From positions 62,001-126,000 of the forward strand of contig CAZYNH010000006.1 of the NCBI GenBank assembly GCA_964648295.1: a stretch of DNA of 64,000 bases, read 5' to 3'. This DNA comes from UBA4055 sp964648295 (GTDB lineage Bacteria > UBA4055). The position numbers and the translations under genes are program-made. Numbering within the stretch: the first letter of the stretch is position 1; every line of letters starts with the position of its first letter. The notes below the pieces were generated by a model. That model was not told where the DNA came from and searched no databases. It was given only the letters and a program-made list of their open reading frames with translations. Positions 25,349 to 33,828 of the stretch are shown here, piece by piece.

Positions 25349-26248
25349 ATGAAGAAGAACCAGTTTGTCGCGCTTATCTTTATCATTTTATTGTCCGGCT
25401 GCGCCGAAAAGCCCTCCGACCGGAAACCTGTCATATCTGTAAGCATTCTTCCCCAAAAGTATTTTACCGAAAGAATAACCGGAGATAAATTCGAGATCAA
25501 TGTCCTTCTTCCGCCCGGTGTCAGTCCGCACACTTTTGAGCCTGCACCGTCAATTTTGACTAAACTTGCAGGTTCCGAAGCATATCTCATACTCGGGGAG
25601 ATCGAATTTGAAAAAGCATGGATGGATAAATTCATGTCTGTAAGAAAAGATCTGAAAGTTTTTAATACGACTGCGGGTGCCGATTATATAAAATTTGATG
25701 AAGATGATGACCGACACGCACATCACGAACGCATGGATCACGACCATGTCCACCATCACGAGGGAGTCGACCCGCATATATGGATGTCGGCCCGCGAAGC
25801 TAAAATCATAGCTGAAAATACATGCAGATATGTTTCGGAGATCGACCCGGCTAACGGGCAGTTCTATAAAGATAATCTTGACGATTTTCTTAAAGACCTG
25901 GATAAGCTTGATATGCAGATCAAAACTATTCTGTCTGATCTCAAGAACATAAAATTCATAATCTACCATCCGGCACTAGGATATTTTGCCAGGGATTACG
26001 GACTTGAGGAGATACCTATCGAGATCGACGGAAAAGAGCCTTCGCCTTCACAGATAAGGAATGTGATAGATACAGCAAGAGATCAGGGGATCAAGGCTGT
26101 ATTTATACAGAAACAGTTCGACACGAGACTGGCCGGATCAATAGCGGAAGAGATCGGGGGCGCTGTTGTTCAGATTGATCCGTTAAGTGAAGACTGGATA
26201 AACAATTTAATACTTGTGGCAAGAACGCTTCAATTCGAGGGAAAATGA
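25349..26248 (+). CDS. znuA: Zinc ABC transporter substrate-binding lipoprotein ZnuA
   Basis: It captures Zn2+ outside the inner membrane and hands it to ZnuB. The signal peptide ends in a lipobox LSGC with C18. Metal ligands sit at the usual places: H61 (SPHTFEP), H143 (DPHIWMS), H207 (YHPALGYFA) and an acidic residue near the C-terminus. A histidine/aspartate-rich loop (about 117-137) marks zinc rather than manganese carriers. At 299 residues the length is typical. The gene overlaps znuC by 4 bases. Assignment to zinc rests on the loop and would otherwise be Zn/Mn. Confidence 0.93.
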   Translation: MKKNQFVALIFIILLSGCAEKPSDRKPVISVSILPQKYFTERITGDKFEINVLLPPGVSPHTFEPAPSILTKLAGSEAYLILGEIEFEKAWMDKFMSVRKDLKVFNTTAGADYIKFDEDDDRHAHHERMDHDHVHHHEGVDPHIWMSAREAKIIAENTCRYVSEIDPANGQFYKDNLDDFLKDLDKLDMQIKTILSDLKNIKFIIYHPALGYFARDYGLEEIPIEIDGKEPSPSQIRNVIDTARDQGIKAVFIQKQFDTRLAGSIAEEIGGAVVQIDPLSEDWINNLILVARTLQFEGK

Positions 26249-26991
26249 CACAGAAACTTCTGGAACTTAATAATATCTCTGCGGGATACGGCGGAGAAAC
26301 AGTCGTAAAGAATGTGAACCTGGAAATTTTCGAGAAGGATTTTCTTGGCGTGATCGGGCCTAACGGCGGAGGAAAATCAACGATCATGAAGGTTATCCTG
26401 GGTATTTTAAAACCTGTTTCAGGCAGGATCACCTACTCAAAAAAAATAAATTTCGGATACCTGCCGCAGTTCAATCTCAACGATGTTAAATTCCCGATAA
26501 GCGTTAAAGATGTTGTACTTTCCGGACTGATGATCGAGAAAAAAATTTTTAGAAGATTCAGCAGAGAGCAGATGCTCAAAGCTGATTCAATAATTGATAA
26601 ATTCGGTCTTTCCGAATATTCCCAGACTCCTTACGGCGAGCTTTCCGGCGGCCAGATACAGAGGGTCCTTCTGTCCAGGGCGATAGTTTCAGACCCCGAG
26701 ATACTTATACTCGACGAACCGACGGCGTTCACAGACAAAGGTTTTTCAAAAAATCTGTACAAGATGCTTAATGAAATGAACGAGGAGAGAGCTATCATAA
26801 TGGTATCTCACGATACTGGGGTGATCTCATCCTATGTAAAAAATGTGGCCTGCGTCAACAGAACGCTCCATTATCACTCCGGTAATGAGATCAGCAGCGA
26901 ACTGCTTGACAAATACTCCTGCCCTGTAGAGATTATCGCGCACGGCCCTGTACCTCACAGAGTTCTAAAGACGCACAGGGATAAAAAATGA
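26245..26991 (+). CDS. znuC: Zinc ABC transporter ATP-binding protein ZnuC
   Basis: This ATPase of the metal importer has, in 248 residues, Walker A GPNGGGKST, a Q-loop (YLPQ), the signature ELSGGQIQR, Walker B ILILDEPT and the H-loop VSHD. The order and spacing are typical for the metal-importing ABC subclass. It overlaps znuA and znuB by 4 bases each, giving a translationally coupled operon. Confidence 0.95.
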   Translation: MTQKLLELNNISAGYGGETVVKNVNLEIFEKDFLGVIGPNGGGKSTIMKVILGILKPVSGRITYSKKINFGYLPQFNLNDVKFPISVKDVVLSGLMIEKKIFRRFSREQMLKADSIIDKFGLSEYSQTPYGELSGGQIQRVLLSRAIVSDPEILILDEPTAFTDKGFSKNLYKMLNEMNEERAIIMVSHDTGVISSYVKNVACVNRTLHYHSGNEISSELLDKYSCPVEIIAHGPVPHRVLKTHRDKK

Positions 26992-27806
26992 CGGATATCT
27001 TATCATACGCTTTTTTTCAGAGAGCACTGCTTGTAGCTTTGCTGGCAAGTATAACCTGCGGGATAATCGGGACTTATATTGTGGCCAGAAGGATAGTGTT
27101 CATCTCCGACGGCATCACTCACGCGTCATTCGGAGGTATCGGTCTCGGCTATTTTCTTGGTATAAACCCTGTTCTTAGCGCCGCGTTCTTCGGCGTACTC
27201 AGCGCTTTCGGGATAAAGTTCATGACGAGCAGAGCCAGGGTTAGAGAAGATTCGTCTATCGGGATATTCCTTTCTCTGGGAATGGCCGTAGGTATAATAC
27301 TCATTTACCTTACCCCGGGATACGCCCCCGATCTGTCATCTTATCTTTTCGGCAACATTCTCACAGTAAGCTCCGGGGAAGTTTATTTTTCCGTCGCGAT
27401 AACCGTTCTTTCGGTCGTTACAGTCATTTTTTTCTACAGAGAGATACTTTTTACCGCGTTTGATGAGGAATACGCCAAAATACAGCATGTCAATACTTCC
27501 GCGGTAAGTTATCTTATGCTTGCTCTCGTCGCGCTGGTAGTAGTCATAAATATAAGAATCGCGGGAATAATACTGATAATATCCCTCCTCACAATCCCTC
27601 AGAACACAGCACTGCTGTTGACCAGAAAATTTAAAAATATAATGATACTTTCAATACTGACGGGACTCATATCGGCTGTCTCAGGTCTCTTCATATCGTT
27701 CTATATGAACATACCTTCAGGCGCTACGATCGTATTCAGCTCAGTATTAATATTCATCCTGACCAAACTTTCGGTTCATTTTATGAAGAAGAAAAACGGT
27801 AAATAA
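26988..27806 (+). CDS. znuB: Zinc ABC transporter permease ZnuB
   Basis: This membrane subunit (272 residues) has about eight hydrophobic segments and the family landmarks FISDGITHASFGGIGLGYFLG near residue 45 and RIAGIILIISLLTIPQNTA near 188. It forms the path for Zn2+ with ZnuC powering it. It starts in an ATGA overlap with znuC. It is the last gene of the unit; about 90 bases separate it from the next gene, which has its own promoter. Confidence 0.95.
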   Translation: MTDILSYAFFQRALLVALLASITCGIIGTYIVARRIVFISDGITHASFGGIGLGYFLGINPVLSAAFFGVLSAFGIKFMTSRARVREDSSIGIFLSLGMAVGIILIYLTPGYAPDLSSYLFGNILTVSSGEVYFSVAITVLSVVTVIFFYREILFTAFDEEYAKIQHVNTSAVSYLMLALVALVVVINIRIAGIILIISLLTIPQNTALLLTRKFKNIMILSILTGLISAVSGLFISFYMNIPSGATIVFSSVLIFILTKLSVHFMKKKNGK

Positions 27807-27822
27807 TTTAAGATGATTTTTC

Positions 27823-27851
27823 TTGTAATTATGCAAAATATTATATACTTT
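27823..27851 (+). promoter_or_regulatory. Promoter of the TPR protein gene
   Basis: TTGTAA (27823-27828), 17 bases, TACTTT (27846-27851). The surroundings are very AT-rich. The ATG at 27896 is about 38 bases after the expected start. Confidence 0.4.
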
Positions 27852-27895
27852 TAATACCTAAGTGATTTTAGTGTAAAACTTATTCGGATACTGTT

Positions 27896-29221
27896 ATGAA
27901 GTTGTTTGGTGCTTTTCTGGTTGCATTGTTTTTAACTGCGGGCACTGATCTTGCCGCAAAAAGCGAGATCGAACTAAAAGAAGGGTCTGTCAAGATAAGA
28001 TCCAGAGGGATATGCTACATCGATCCCGGCATCTCAAAAGATCAGGCCAAATTACTGTCCAAATTCGACGCGATGAACGAAACACTGAACGACATAGGCG
28101 TTTTTTTTGAAAAGAACGATTCTCTTCTTATATATCAGGTTAAAAGAAGCCAGATGGCCATGTTTCTTTCCAACAGGCTGGACATACTTGTTTACCGCGA
28201 AGGTGAGGAGAGCATAGACGGCTACCCTTCGTATGTTTCAGATATTTCCACAGAAATAAACCTTAAAGCTCTTAACGATATTCTGTTCAGGGCTAAAACG
28301 GATAATAAATTCAGATATGTTCTTCAGAAAGACCTTGAAAGATTCAGAACCGCTATAAAAGACATCAATTTTCTTAAGCTGACCACAAGTAAAATACCGG
28401 ATAATTTCATTTCTGACCTCTATGTAAAACTGAATGCGACAGAATGGGCCAATAAGGCAAATCTCAGTGCTGAAGAAGGCATCAAAATTGAATATTACTC
28501 TATTGCGGTAGACATGGACAGACTGTATGAAACCTCATATATTCAGCTTTCTGAATCAATGCTTAAGGCCGGACAAAATTCGCTTGTGATGGGAATGCTC
28601 AACAGGCTGATAAATCTTGATCCTCTGAATTTCCCAGCAGCTTATGCTGTTAGAGGCCAGATCTATTATGTGGACAGGCAGTATGCCGCCGCAATAAAAG
28701 AACTTGAGAAGTCAATTGCGATATATCCTGATTTTGTATTTTCTTATTGCATTCTGGGATCTGTTCTTGCCGACCTCAAGAAGACCGATGAAGCTTTTGA
28801 GAAATATTCTCAGGCTGTCAGAACGGACCCTGATTACTACCTGCCGTACCTTTACCGCGCCAACCTTTACAGAAAGAACGGTAAATATGACGAGGCTCTT
28901 CTTGATTATTCAATATCATCCGAAAAAAATCCCAGGAACATTGAGCCTTACTATAATTCAGGGCTGATATATTTTCTAACCGGCCTTTATGAAAAAGCGG
29001 TTGAAGAATATTCCAAGGCTATTTATATCGATGAACTTGCTTCTCCTTTATATTTCAACAGAGCAATCTCTCTCAGAAAAATGAATGAGAACGAAAGGGC
29101 TGGGGAGGATTATAAAACTTATCTGCTTCTTACCGTAAAAGATATCGATGATAGTAAAATTCCAGAAATGATCGATACATGGATGAGATCGGGTGATCTT
29201 AATCCGATAATTATTGATTAA
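27896..29221 (+). CDS. Exported tetratricopeptide-repeat protein
   Basis: The 441 residues start with a signal peptide (MKLFGAFLVALFLTAGTDLAA) and an N-terminal domain of unknown fold (about 25-215). At least five TPR units follow (NFPAAYAVRGQIYYVDRQYAAA, DFVFSYCILGSVLADLKKTDEA, YLPYLYRANLYRKNGKYDEA and two more). It probably acts as a protein-binding scaffold in the periplasm. No partner is suggested by neighbours. Its 3' end overlaps the convergent thyX-like gene by 11 bases (29211-29221). Confidence 0.85.
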   Translation: MKLFGAFLVALFLTAGTDLAAKSEIELKEGSVKIRSRGICYIDPGISKDQAKLLSKFDAMNETLNDIGVFFEKNDSLLIYQVKRSQMAMFLSNRLDILVYREGEESIDGYPSYVSDISTEINLKALNDILFRAKTDNKFRYVLQKDLERFRTAIKDINFLKLTTSKIPDNFISDLYVKLNATEWANKANLSAEEGIKIEYYSIAVDMDRLYETSYIQLSESMLKAGQNSLVMGMLNRLINLDPLNFPAAYAVRGQIYYVDRQYAAAIKELEKSIAIYPDFVFSYCILGSVLADLKKTDEAFEKYSQAVRTDPDYYLPYLYRANLYRKNGKYDEALLDYSISSEKNPRNIEPYYNSGLIYFLTGLYEKAVEEYSKAIYIDELASPLYFNRAISLRKMNENERAGEDYKTYLLLTVKDIDDSKIPEMIDTWMRSGDLNPIIID

Positions 29222-30677
29222 TCTTATCTGATTCAGTCAGCATATCGGAAAATCCGCTTTTGCCGCAGCACATCATTGTAGTCAGTGGTGCTATCTTCTT
29301 TATCTCGTTCAGCATTTTTTCTGCTGTTGTCCTTATGTCCCACTGGGCATGTTCATCAAGCCTAAGGGCTATAAAATGGTATATCTCCCTGAAATTCATT
29401 CTGACAGTTATCCTTCTTCTGTGGGCGTTCGTCAGGCAATACTGAGCGTGGCTATGCGGGATCGTACCTCTAAGCTTCTCATACAACGATGCGGTCTTAT
29501 CCATTATTCCTGTGAACAGATCCTTCATTCCTGTTCTTTCAATATTCGGCGGAATAGTATAACCCAGGTCCAGATCATAATCACCCGTTAACAGCGATGC
29601 CATCCTGTGCCTTTTGAACTGAGCGTAATTTGTAGCGCTGAGGGTGATGCTGAAGGTTACATCCGCGAACTCAAAATGCCTCTTGAGCGGATCATGTACT
29701 GTTCTGTTCCTGAACGCGCGGACAAAGATATCCTTAAGCTTCTCTTCGCTGTAGGCGTAAACAGTCTTCAGCGCATCCTCATATACTTTCCCGGACACAT
29801 CCGAGACTATGGCGGCGGCTATCTTTCTGTCAGGATCAGGTGTATAGTCAGCGACAACAACTTCCGGCATATTCATTTTACTTCCGGTGCCGCCTTCGTT
29901 ACCGGCAGTTTCCTTCAATCCTGTTATATATGACCTGTCATATTCTGTCGGCTCGATATACTTGATGATCGACGGCGACATGCTTTTAACCAGATCATAC
30001 ATCTTCTCTGAAAGATCCCTGCACTCCTTTAATTCAGAATTGCCGAGCTGTCTTAATATATTTTCAAGACTTCTCGCGTTCACGCTCATTCCGAACTGGC
30101 TTTCTGTCGCAAGAGATACCACATATCTCGCGTCCTCCTTCGCCCATCCTTCCACTGTCCTCCTGCCGTTCTTTTGCTTTAAAAGCCCGGAATGTTTTTC
30201 GAAAAGGTACCCGATAAGCGTGTCGTAAAGTTTATTATAGACGGTGTTCTGCTCTCTGATCAGCGCGGCGAACTCATTTACAAATCCCGATTGTCTGATC
30301 TCTTCGGGAATAACATAGTCTCCTTCCAGAGCAATATATCTCTGTGATTTTTCGGTAAATGAGGCCATCCTGAATCTCTGAACCTGTTCGACAGCAAGTC
30401 TGGAAAGACCGATTATGTCAAAATTAAAATAAGCGTGTTCCGCAACCGACGAGTGGCCGAGCCCGAATATTATGGTCTCGTTCGATTTTCTGGATCTGTC
30501 AACCTCTTCCCTGGCCTCTTTCCTGAGTTCTTCTATATCACGCGGGTCCCTGCTTATCCTGGCATAGGCCGCGCTCAGTGTCTCAGGCGTGACATTATCT
30601 TTATCCCAGCCCGCTTTCACTTTAAGCTCTTTTATGATCTCAGCGTCGAAATTATAACCTGACAGAAGGACTTTCAT
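29211..30677 (-). CDS. Tandem FAD-dependent thymidylate synthase-like protein (two ThyX domains)
   Basis: ThyX makes dTMP from dUMP with FAD and methylene-tetrahydrofolate; it is about 220 residues and acts as a tetramer. This chain has 488 residues with two ThyX-like halves. The first has GHSSVAEHAYFNF and RFRMASFTEKSQRY (101-114), where the canonical motif is RHRxxSxxxxSxR; the histidine is F. The second has KRHRMASLLTGDYDL (355-369), which keeps RHR but lacks the distal serine and arginine, and NFREIYHFIALRL then HAQWDIR (428-449), the dUMP-binding arginine region. The two halves may complement each other, or the protein may have another role. It starts 1 base after the symporter stop, with AAAGGT as ribosome site. 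Confidence 0.87.
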   Translation of the reverse strand: MKVLLSGYNFDAEIIKELKVKAGWDKDNVTPETLSAAYARISRDPRDIEELRKEAREEVDRSRKSNETIIFGLGHSSVAEHAYFNFDIIGLSRLAVEQVQRFRMASFTEKSQRYIALEGDYVIPEEIRQSGFVNEFAALIREQNTVYNKLYDTLIGYLFEKHSGLLKQKNGRRTVEGWAKEDARYVVSLATESQFGMSVNARSLENILRQLGNSELKECRDLSEKMYDLVKSMSPSIIKYIEPTEYDRSYITGLKETAGNEGGTGSKMNMPEVVVADYTPDPDRKIAAAIVSDVSGKVYEDALKTVYAYSEEKLKDIFVRAFRNRTVHDPLKRHFEFADVTFSITLSATNYAQFKRHRMASLLTGDYDLDLGYTIPPNIERTGMKDLFTGIMDKTASLYEKLRGTIPHSHAQYCLTNAHRRRITVRMNFREIYHFIALRLDEHAQWDIRTTAEKMLNEIKKIAPLTTMMCCGKSGFSDMLTESDKINQ

Positions 30678-30678
30678 T

Positions 30679-32118
30679 TTATACCTTTGGATTTATGATC
30701 AAACTGACAACCGGATTGACGGCTAAAGAAACCATCATGCCAATCGTACCTGCCTGAGGCGAATACGACGGGCCGTGATAGAGATAGAGTGCCAGAGTGG
30801 TGCCCAGTCCGGCTGCAAATGACGCGTAAGCGCCGTATTTGTTGGTTTTTGTACCTAAGATTCCCCATAGGAAAGGACCGAGGAAAGCTGAACCTATCGC
30901 TCCCCAGGATACGCCGAGTATAGCCACGATGGTATCGATCTTGAAAAGCGCCATGACTACGGATAGGGTCACAAATACTATGCTGGCGATCCTTGTTATA
31001 AGAGTAAGTTTAGCGTCGCTCACATTTTTATTGATAAATCCCTGGTAAAAATCTTTTGACAATGTCGAGCTGGAGATAAGAACGAGCGACGCCAGTGTGG
31101 ACATTGATGCCGAAAGCAGTAGAACAAGAATTATCACAAAAAGGTAGTCAGGAATTATCCTCATTAAGAGTTCCGGCATCAGTTTGTCAAAAATGGGCGC
31201 GCCGTCAGAAAAAGCCTGAGGCGTATTTCCGGCATTAATGAAAAACCTGCCCGTTGATCCTACAAAATACGCCACGCAGCCTATAAGCAGCGCGAAGGCC
31301 GTTGACGCGATCATTCCGGTCTTTACGGCTTCTTCGTCCCTTATCGCCAGAAATTTCTGGATAAGCTGAGGCATGGCGAACGGCGCGACGCTGGTCAGGA
31401 ACACCAGCGACAACAGCGGCCACCATCCCGGCGGCCCTACAACCGATGTAAGTTCCGGATTGACCGAGTTGAGTTTTGAGGTAATATTTGAGAAACCGTC
31501 CGCGCCTGAAAGAGTAAAAATGATCATCATTATCACTCCGAGCACCATGACGATCCCGAAGAACATGTCCAGAGATGCCATGGTCTTATAACCGCCCAGA
31601 CTGAGGTAGAGTGCCGTAAAAAGTCCCATGAACACGACAGCGTGCCAGTACTCAAGGCCGGGAAGTGATGATTCGAACAGGTATGAAAGCCCCTGGAATA
31701 CCGCGGCTGAATAAGGGATTAGGAACACGAATATCACTATCGAGGCGAACAGCTTTATATTCTTCGAATTGTAACGGGCTTCAAGGAATTCGCTCATAGT
31801 CGATATATTATATTTCATTGATGCCTGTTTTACTCTCCATGCAAGAAGTTTCCATACAAGCAGAACGCCTACAAGCGCGTTAAAGAATCCGATCCATACT
31901 CCAGAATAGCCGAATGCCCATCCCACCTTACCTGCGAATCCGATAAATATCACAGCGGAAAAATAGGCTGTTCCGTAGGAAAAAGCGCTCATCCACGGTC
32001 CCACCTTTCCCCCGCCCAAAAGAAAGTCCGAAAAAGTCTTTGTTTTCTTTGCCCCGATAATACCAAAGGCGATTATCGTTATTGTATAAAGTGCCAGCAC
32101 GATCATTTTAACGGCCAT
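30679..32118 (-). CDS. Sodium:solute symporter (SSS family)
   Basis: The 479 residues contain about 13 membrane helices with SSS-family landmarks: KTKTFSDFLLGGGKVGPWMSAFSYGTAYFSA at the N-terminus (split here between helices 1 and 2), GGYKTMASLDMFFG, and the sodium-site helix with SASMSTLASLVLISSSTLSKD. Such carriers couple Na+ entry to uptake of proline, pantothenate, sugars or other solutes. The substrate cannot be told from sequence. It has its own promoter and shares a transcript with the tandem ThyX gene. Confidence 0.92.
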   Translation of the reverse strand: MAVKMIVLALYTITIIAFGIIGAKKTKTFSDFLLGGGKVGPWMSAFSYGTAYFSAVIFIGFAGKVGWAFGYSGVWIGFFNALVGVLLVWKLLAWRVKQASMKYNISTMSEFLEARYNSKNIKLFASIVIFVFLIPYSAAVFQGLSYLFESSLPGLEYWHAVVFMGLFTALYLSLGGYKTMASLDMFFGIVMVLGVIMMIIFTLSGADGFSNITSKLNSVNPELTSVVGPPGWWPLLSLVFLTSVAPFAMPQLIQKFLAIRDEEAVKTGMIASTAFALLIGCVAYFVGSTGRFFINAGNTPQAFSDGAPIFDKLMPELLMRIIPDYLFVIILVLLLSASMSTLASLVLISSSTLSKDFYQGFINKNVSDAKLTLITRIASIVFVTLSVVMALFKIDTIVAILGVSWGAIGSAFLGPFLWGILGTKTNKYGAYASFAAGLGTTLALYLYHGPSYSPQAGTIGMMVSLAVNPVVSLIINPKV

Positions 32119-32151
32119 CAGTCTTCCCGCTTTTTTAATTAAAATCAGGTG

Positions 32152-32180
32152 AATATAAGTCTTCGGAGCGCTAAAAGCAA
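32152..32180 (-). promoter_or_regulatory. Promoter of the symporter/tandem-thyX unit
   Basis: On the minus strand: TTGCTT (32175-32180), 17 bases, TATATT (32152-32157). Its -35 box is 2 bases from the -35 box of the divergent promoter at 32183-32211. Confidence 0.55.
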
Positions 32181-32182
32181 CT

Positions 32183-32211
32183 TTGAATATTTTTAAAATT
32201 ACTGATAATTT
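32183..32211 (+). promoter_or_regulatory. Promoter of the lipoprotein/desulfurase/mnmA/uvrC unit
   Basis: TTGAAT (32183-32188), 17 bases, TAATTT (32206-32211). The start would be near 32218, about 33 bases before the ATG at 32251. Confidence 0.5.
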
Positions 32212-32250
32212 TCATTTCTAATTCCGCTTGTTTTTCCTTATATTCCGCTT

Positions 32251-32652
32251 ATGAAAGTAATTCTGATAATATTTGCGGTTTTGCTCCTGTTTGTGTCCGG
32301 CTGTACCCCGCCAAAACTCAAGATAAATGATCAGCATGCTTCTTTTTCAGAATTTCTGTATATGGAAGAAGTTTACGCTCACGCGAAAAACAGCTTCAGC
32401 GCCGGAAAGCTTGACGATGCGTTGAGATGGTACGAAAAACTCGATTCTGACTATCCGGAAAATCCATACGGACCTGAATCACTCTTTATCCGGGGTTATA
32501 TTTTCAAAGAATTCAAAGATGATCGTGAGACCGCGGCGGCTTTGTTTAATACGATAATAGAAAAACATCCCGACTCGGAATTCTATAATTCGGCAAAATT
32601 TGAGCTTGAACATATTAACGACCCGGATTTTATGCCGGAATTTGAAAAATAA
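32251..32652 (+). CDS. Small TPR-type lipoprotein
   Basis: The 133 residues begin with a lipoprotein signal whose lipobox is VSGC (C18). The rest reads as two to three TPR-like helix pairs (AKNSFSAGKLDDALRWYEKL, ESLFIRGYIFKEFKDDRETA, HPDSEFYNSAKFELEHI). The pattern resembles the YfgC/BamD/YbgF-type outer-membrane TPR proteins but is shorter. Function is unknown; a scaffold at the outer membrane is likely. It leads a unit with the second desulfurase 6 bases downstream. Confidence 0.82.
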   Translation: MKVILIIFAVLLLFVSGCTPPKLKINDQHASFSEFLYMEEVYAHAKNSFSAGKLDDALRWYEKLDSDYPENPYGPESLFIRGYIFKEFKDDRETAAALFNTIIEKHPDSEFYNSAKFELEHINDPDFMPEFEK

Positions 32653-32658
32653 GAGGTT

Positions 32659-33828
32659 ATGATGAATAGAGTTTATCTTGACAACAGTGCAACCACCCGG
32701 GTTGATGAAAGAGTCTCGAAAAAAGTATATGAATTCATGACGGAAAAATACGGCAACGCGTCTTCCGCCCATTCATTCGGACAGGAAGCGAAATATGCGC
32801 TTGATAACGCACGCGAACAGATAGCAAAAGTAATAAATTCAGGAGTCGGCGAAATATTCTTTACATCAGGCGGAACAGAAGCAGACAACTGGGCCGTGAA
32901 AGGAATAGCGGACCTTTATATTGATCACAATATGCCCATACACATAGTGACATCGGAATTCGAGCACAGCGCGGTATATGAAATATGCAAAATATACTCA
33001 AAATTCTACCCGGGACCGTTTACTTTTACTGCATTGAAACCTTCAAAAGTTAGTCATACCATTGATCTGGAAGAGATTAAAAAGGCCGTGACGGAAAATA
33101 CGAAACTTGTTTCTGTCATGCATGTGAACAACGAGATCGGTGTAATAAACGACATTAAGGCCGTCGGATCTTTCTGCAGAAGCAAAAATATACTTTTTCA
33201 TACCGATGCGGTCCAGTCGTTCACTAAAGTCCCAATAGATGTTAAGGAAATGAATATCGATCTGCTTTCCGCTTCATCGCACAAGATATACGGACCTAAA
33301 GGCGCAGGTATGCTCTACATAAGGAAGAAGGTTACGATCCTTCCCAACCAGTACGGCGGGCATCAGGAAAGCAATATGAGAACGGGAACCGAGAACCTGC
33401 CCGGAATAGTAGGTTTCGCGAAAGCGGCCGAGATATCCAATTCGGAAATGAGTGAGGAGATCTCGAGGATCAGGCAGCTCCGCGACAGGCTTTACGAGCT
33501 CATTTCAAAAGGTCTTGACGGCATTATCGTCAACAGCGACCTTGAGAACGGTTACACCGGCATACTTAACCTGACCTTTGAAGGAGTCGAGGGCGAAGCG
33601 CTGCTTCTGTCCCTGGACCTTGACGGCATTGCCGTCTCGACAGGCTCGGCCTGCTCGACAGGCCAGGTCAATCCCTCGAGGGTCCTGCTCTCGATCGGGC
33701 TTACGCCCGAACAGGCGCAGAGCTCGATCCGCTTCTCGGTCGGCCGCTTCAACACGCCTGAAGAGATAGAATTCGCCGCCGCAAAGGTCATTGAGCATGT
33801 AAACAGGCTCAGGGAGATGATGGCTTGA
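32659..33828 (+). CDS. iscS: Cysteine desulfurase, probable sulfur donor for tRNA thiolation
   Basis: This PLP enzyme has 389 residues: PLP lysine K209 in SSHKIYGPKG, catalytic C332 in VSTGSACSTGQVNPS, and VMHVNNEIGVI. It is a group I IscS/NifS protein. The gene overlaps mnmA by 4 bases, so its likely job is to supply persulfide to MnmA for 2-thiouridine, as IscS or YrvO does elsewhere. It is only distantly related to the desulfurase at 22275, so it is not a recent duplicate. Confidence 0.94.
   Translation: MMNRVYLDNSATTRVDERVSKKVYEFMTEKYGNASSAHSFGQEAKYALDNAREQIAKVINSGVGEIFFTSGGTEADNWAVKGIADLYIDHNMPIHIVTSEFEHSAVYEICKIYSKFYPGPFTFTALKPSKVSHTIDLEEIKKAVTENTKLVSVMHVNNEIGVINDIKAVGSFCRSKNILFHTDAVQSFTKVPIDVKEMNIDLLSASSHKIYGPKGAGMLYIRKKVTILPNQYGGHQESNMRTGTENLPGIVGFAKAAEISNSEMSEEISRIRQLRDRLYELISKGLDGIIVNSDLENGYTGILNLTFEGVEGEALLLSLDLDGIAVSTGSACSTGQVNPSRVLLSIGLTPEQAQSSIRFSVGRFNTPEEIEFAAAKVIEHVNRLREMMA

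Noticed and set aside
22275..33828. The two cysteine desulfurases as a recent duplication
   Set aside because: They differ through most of their length and around the catalytic cysteine (ACSSKTLEPS versus ACSTGQVNPS) and sit in separate functional units.
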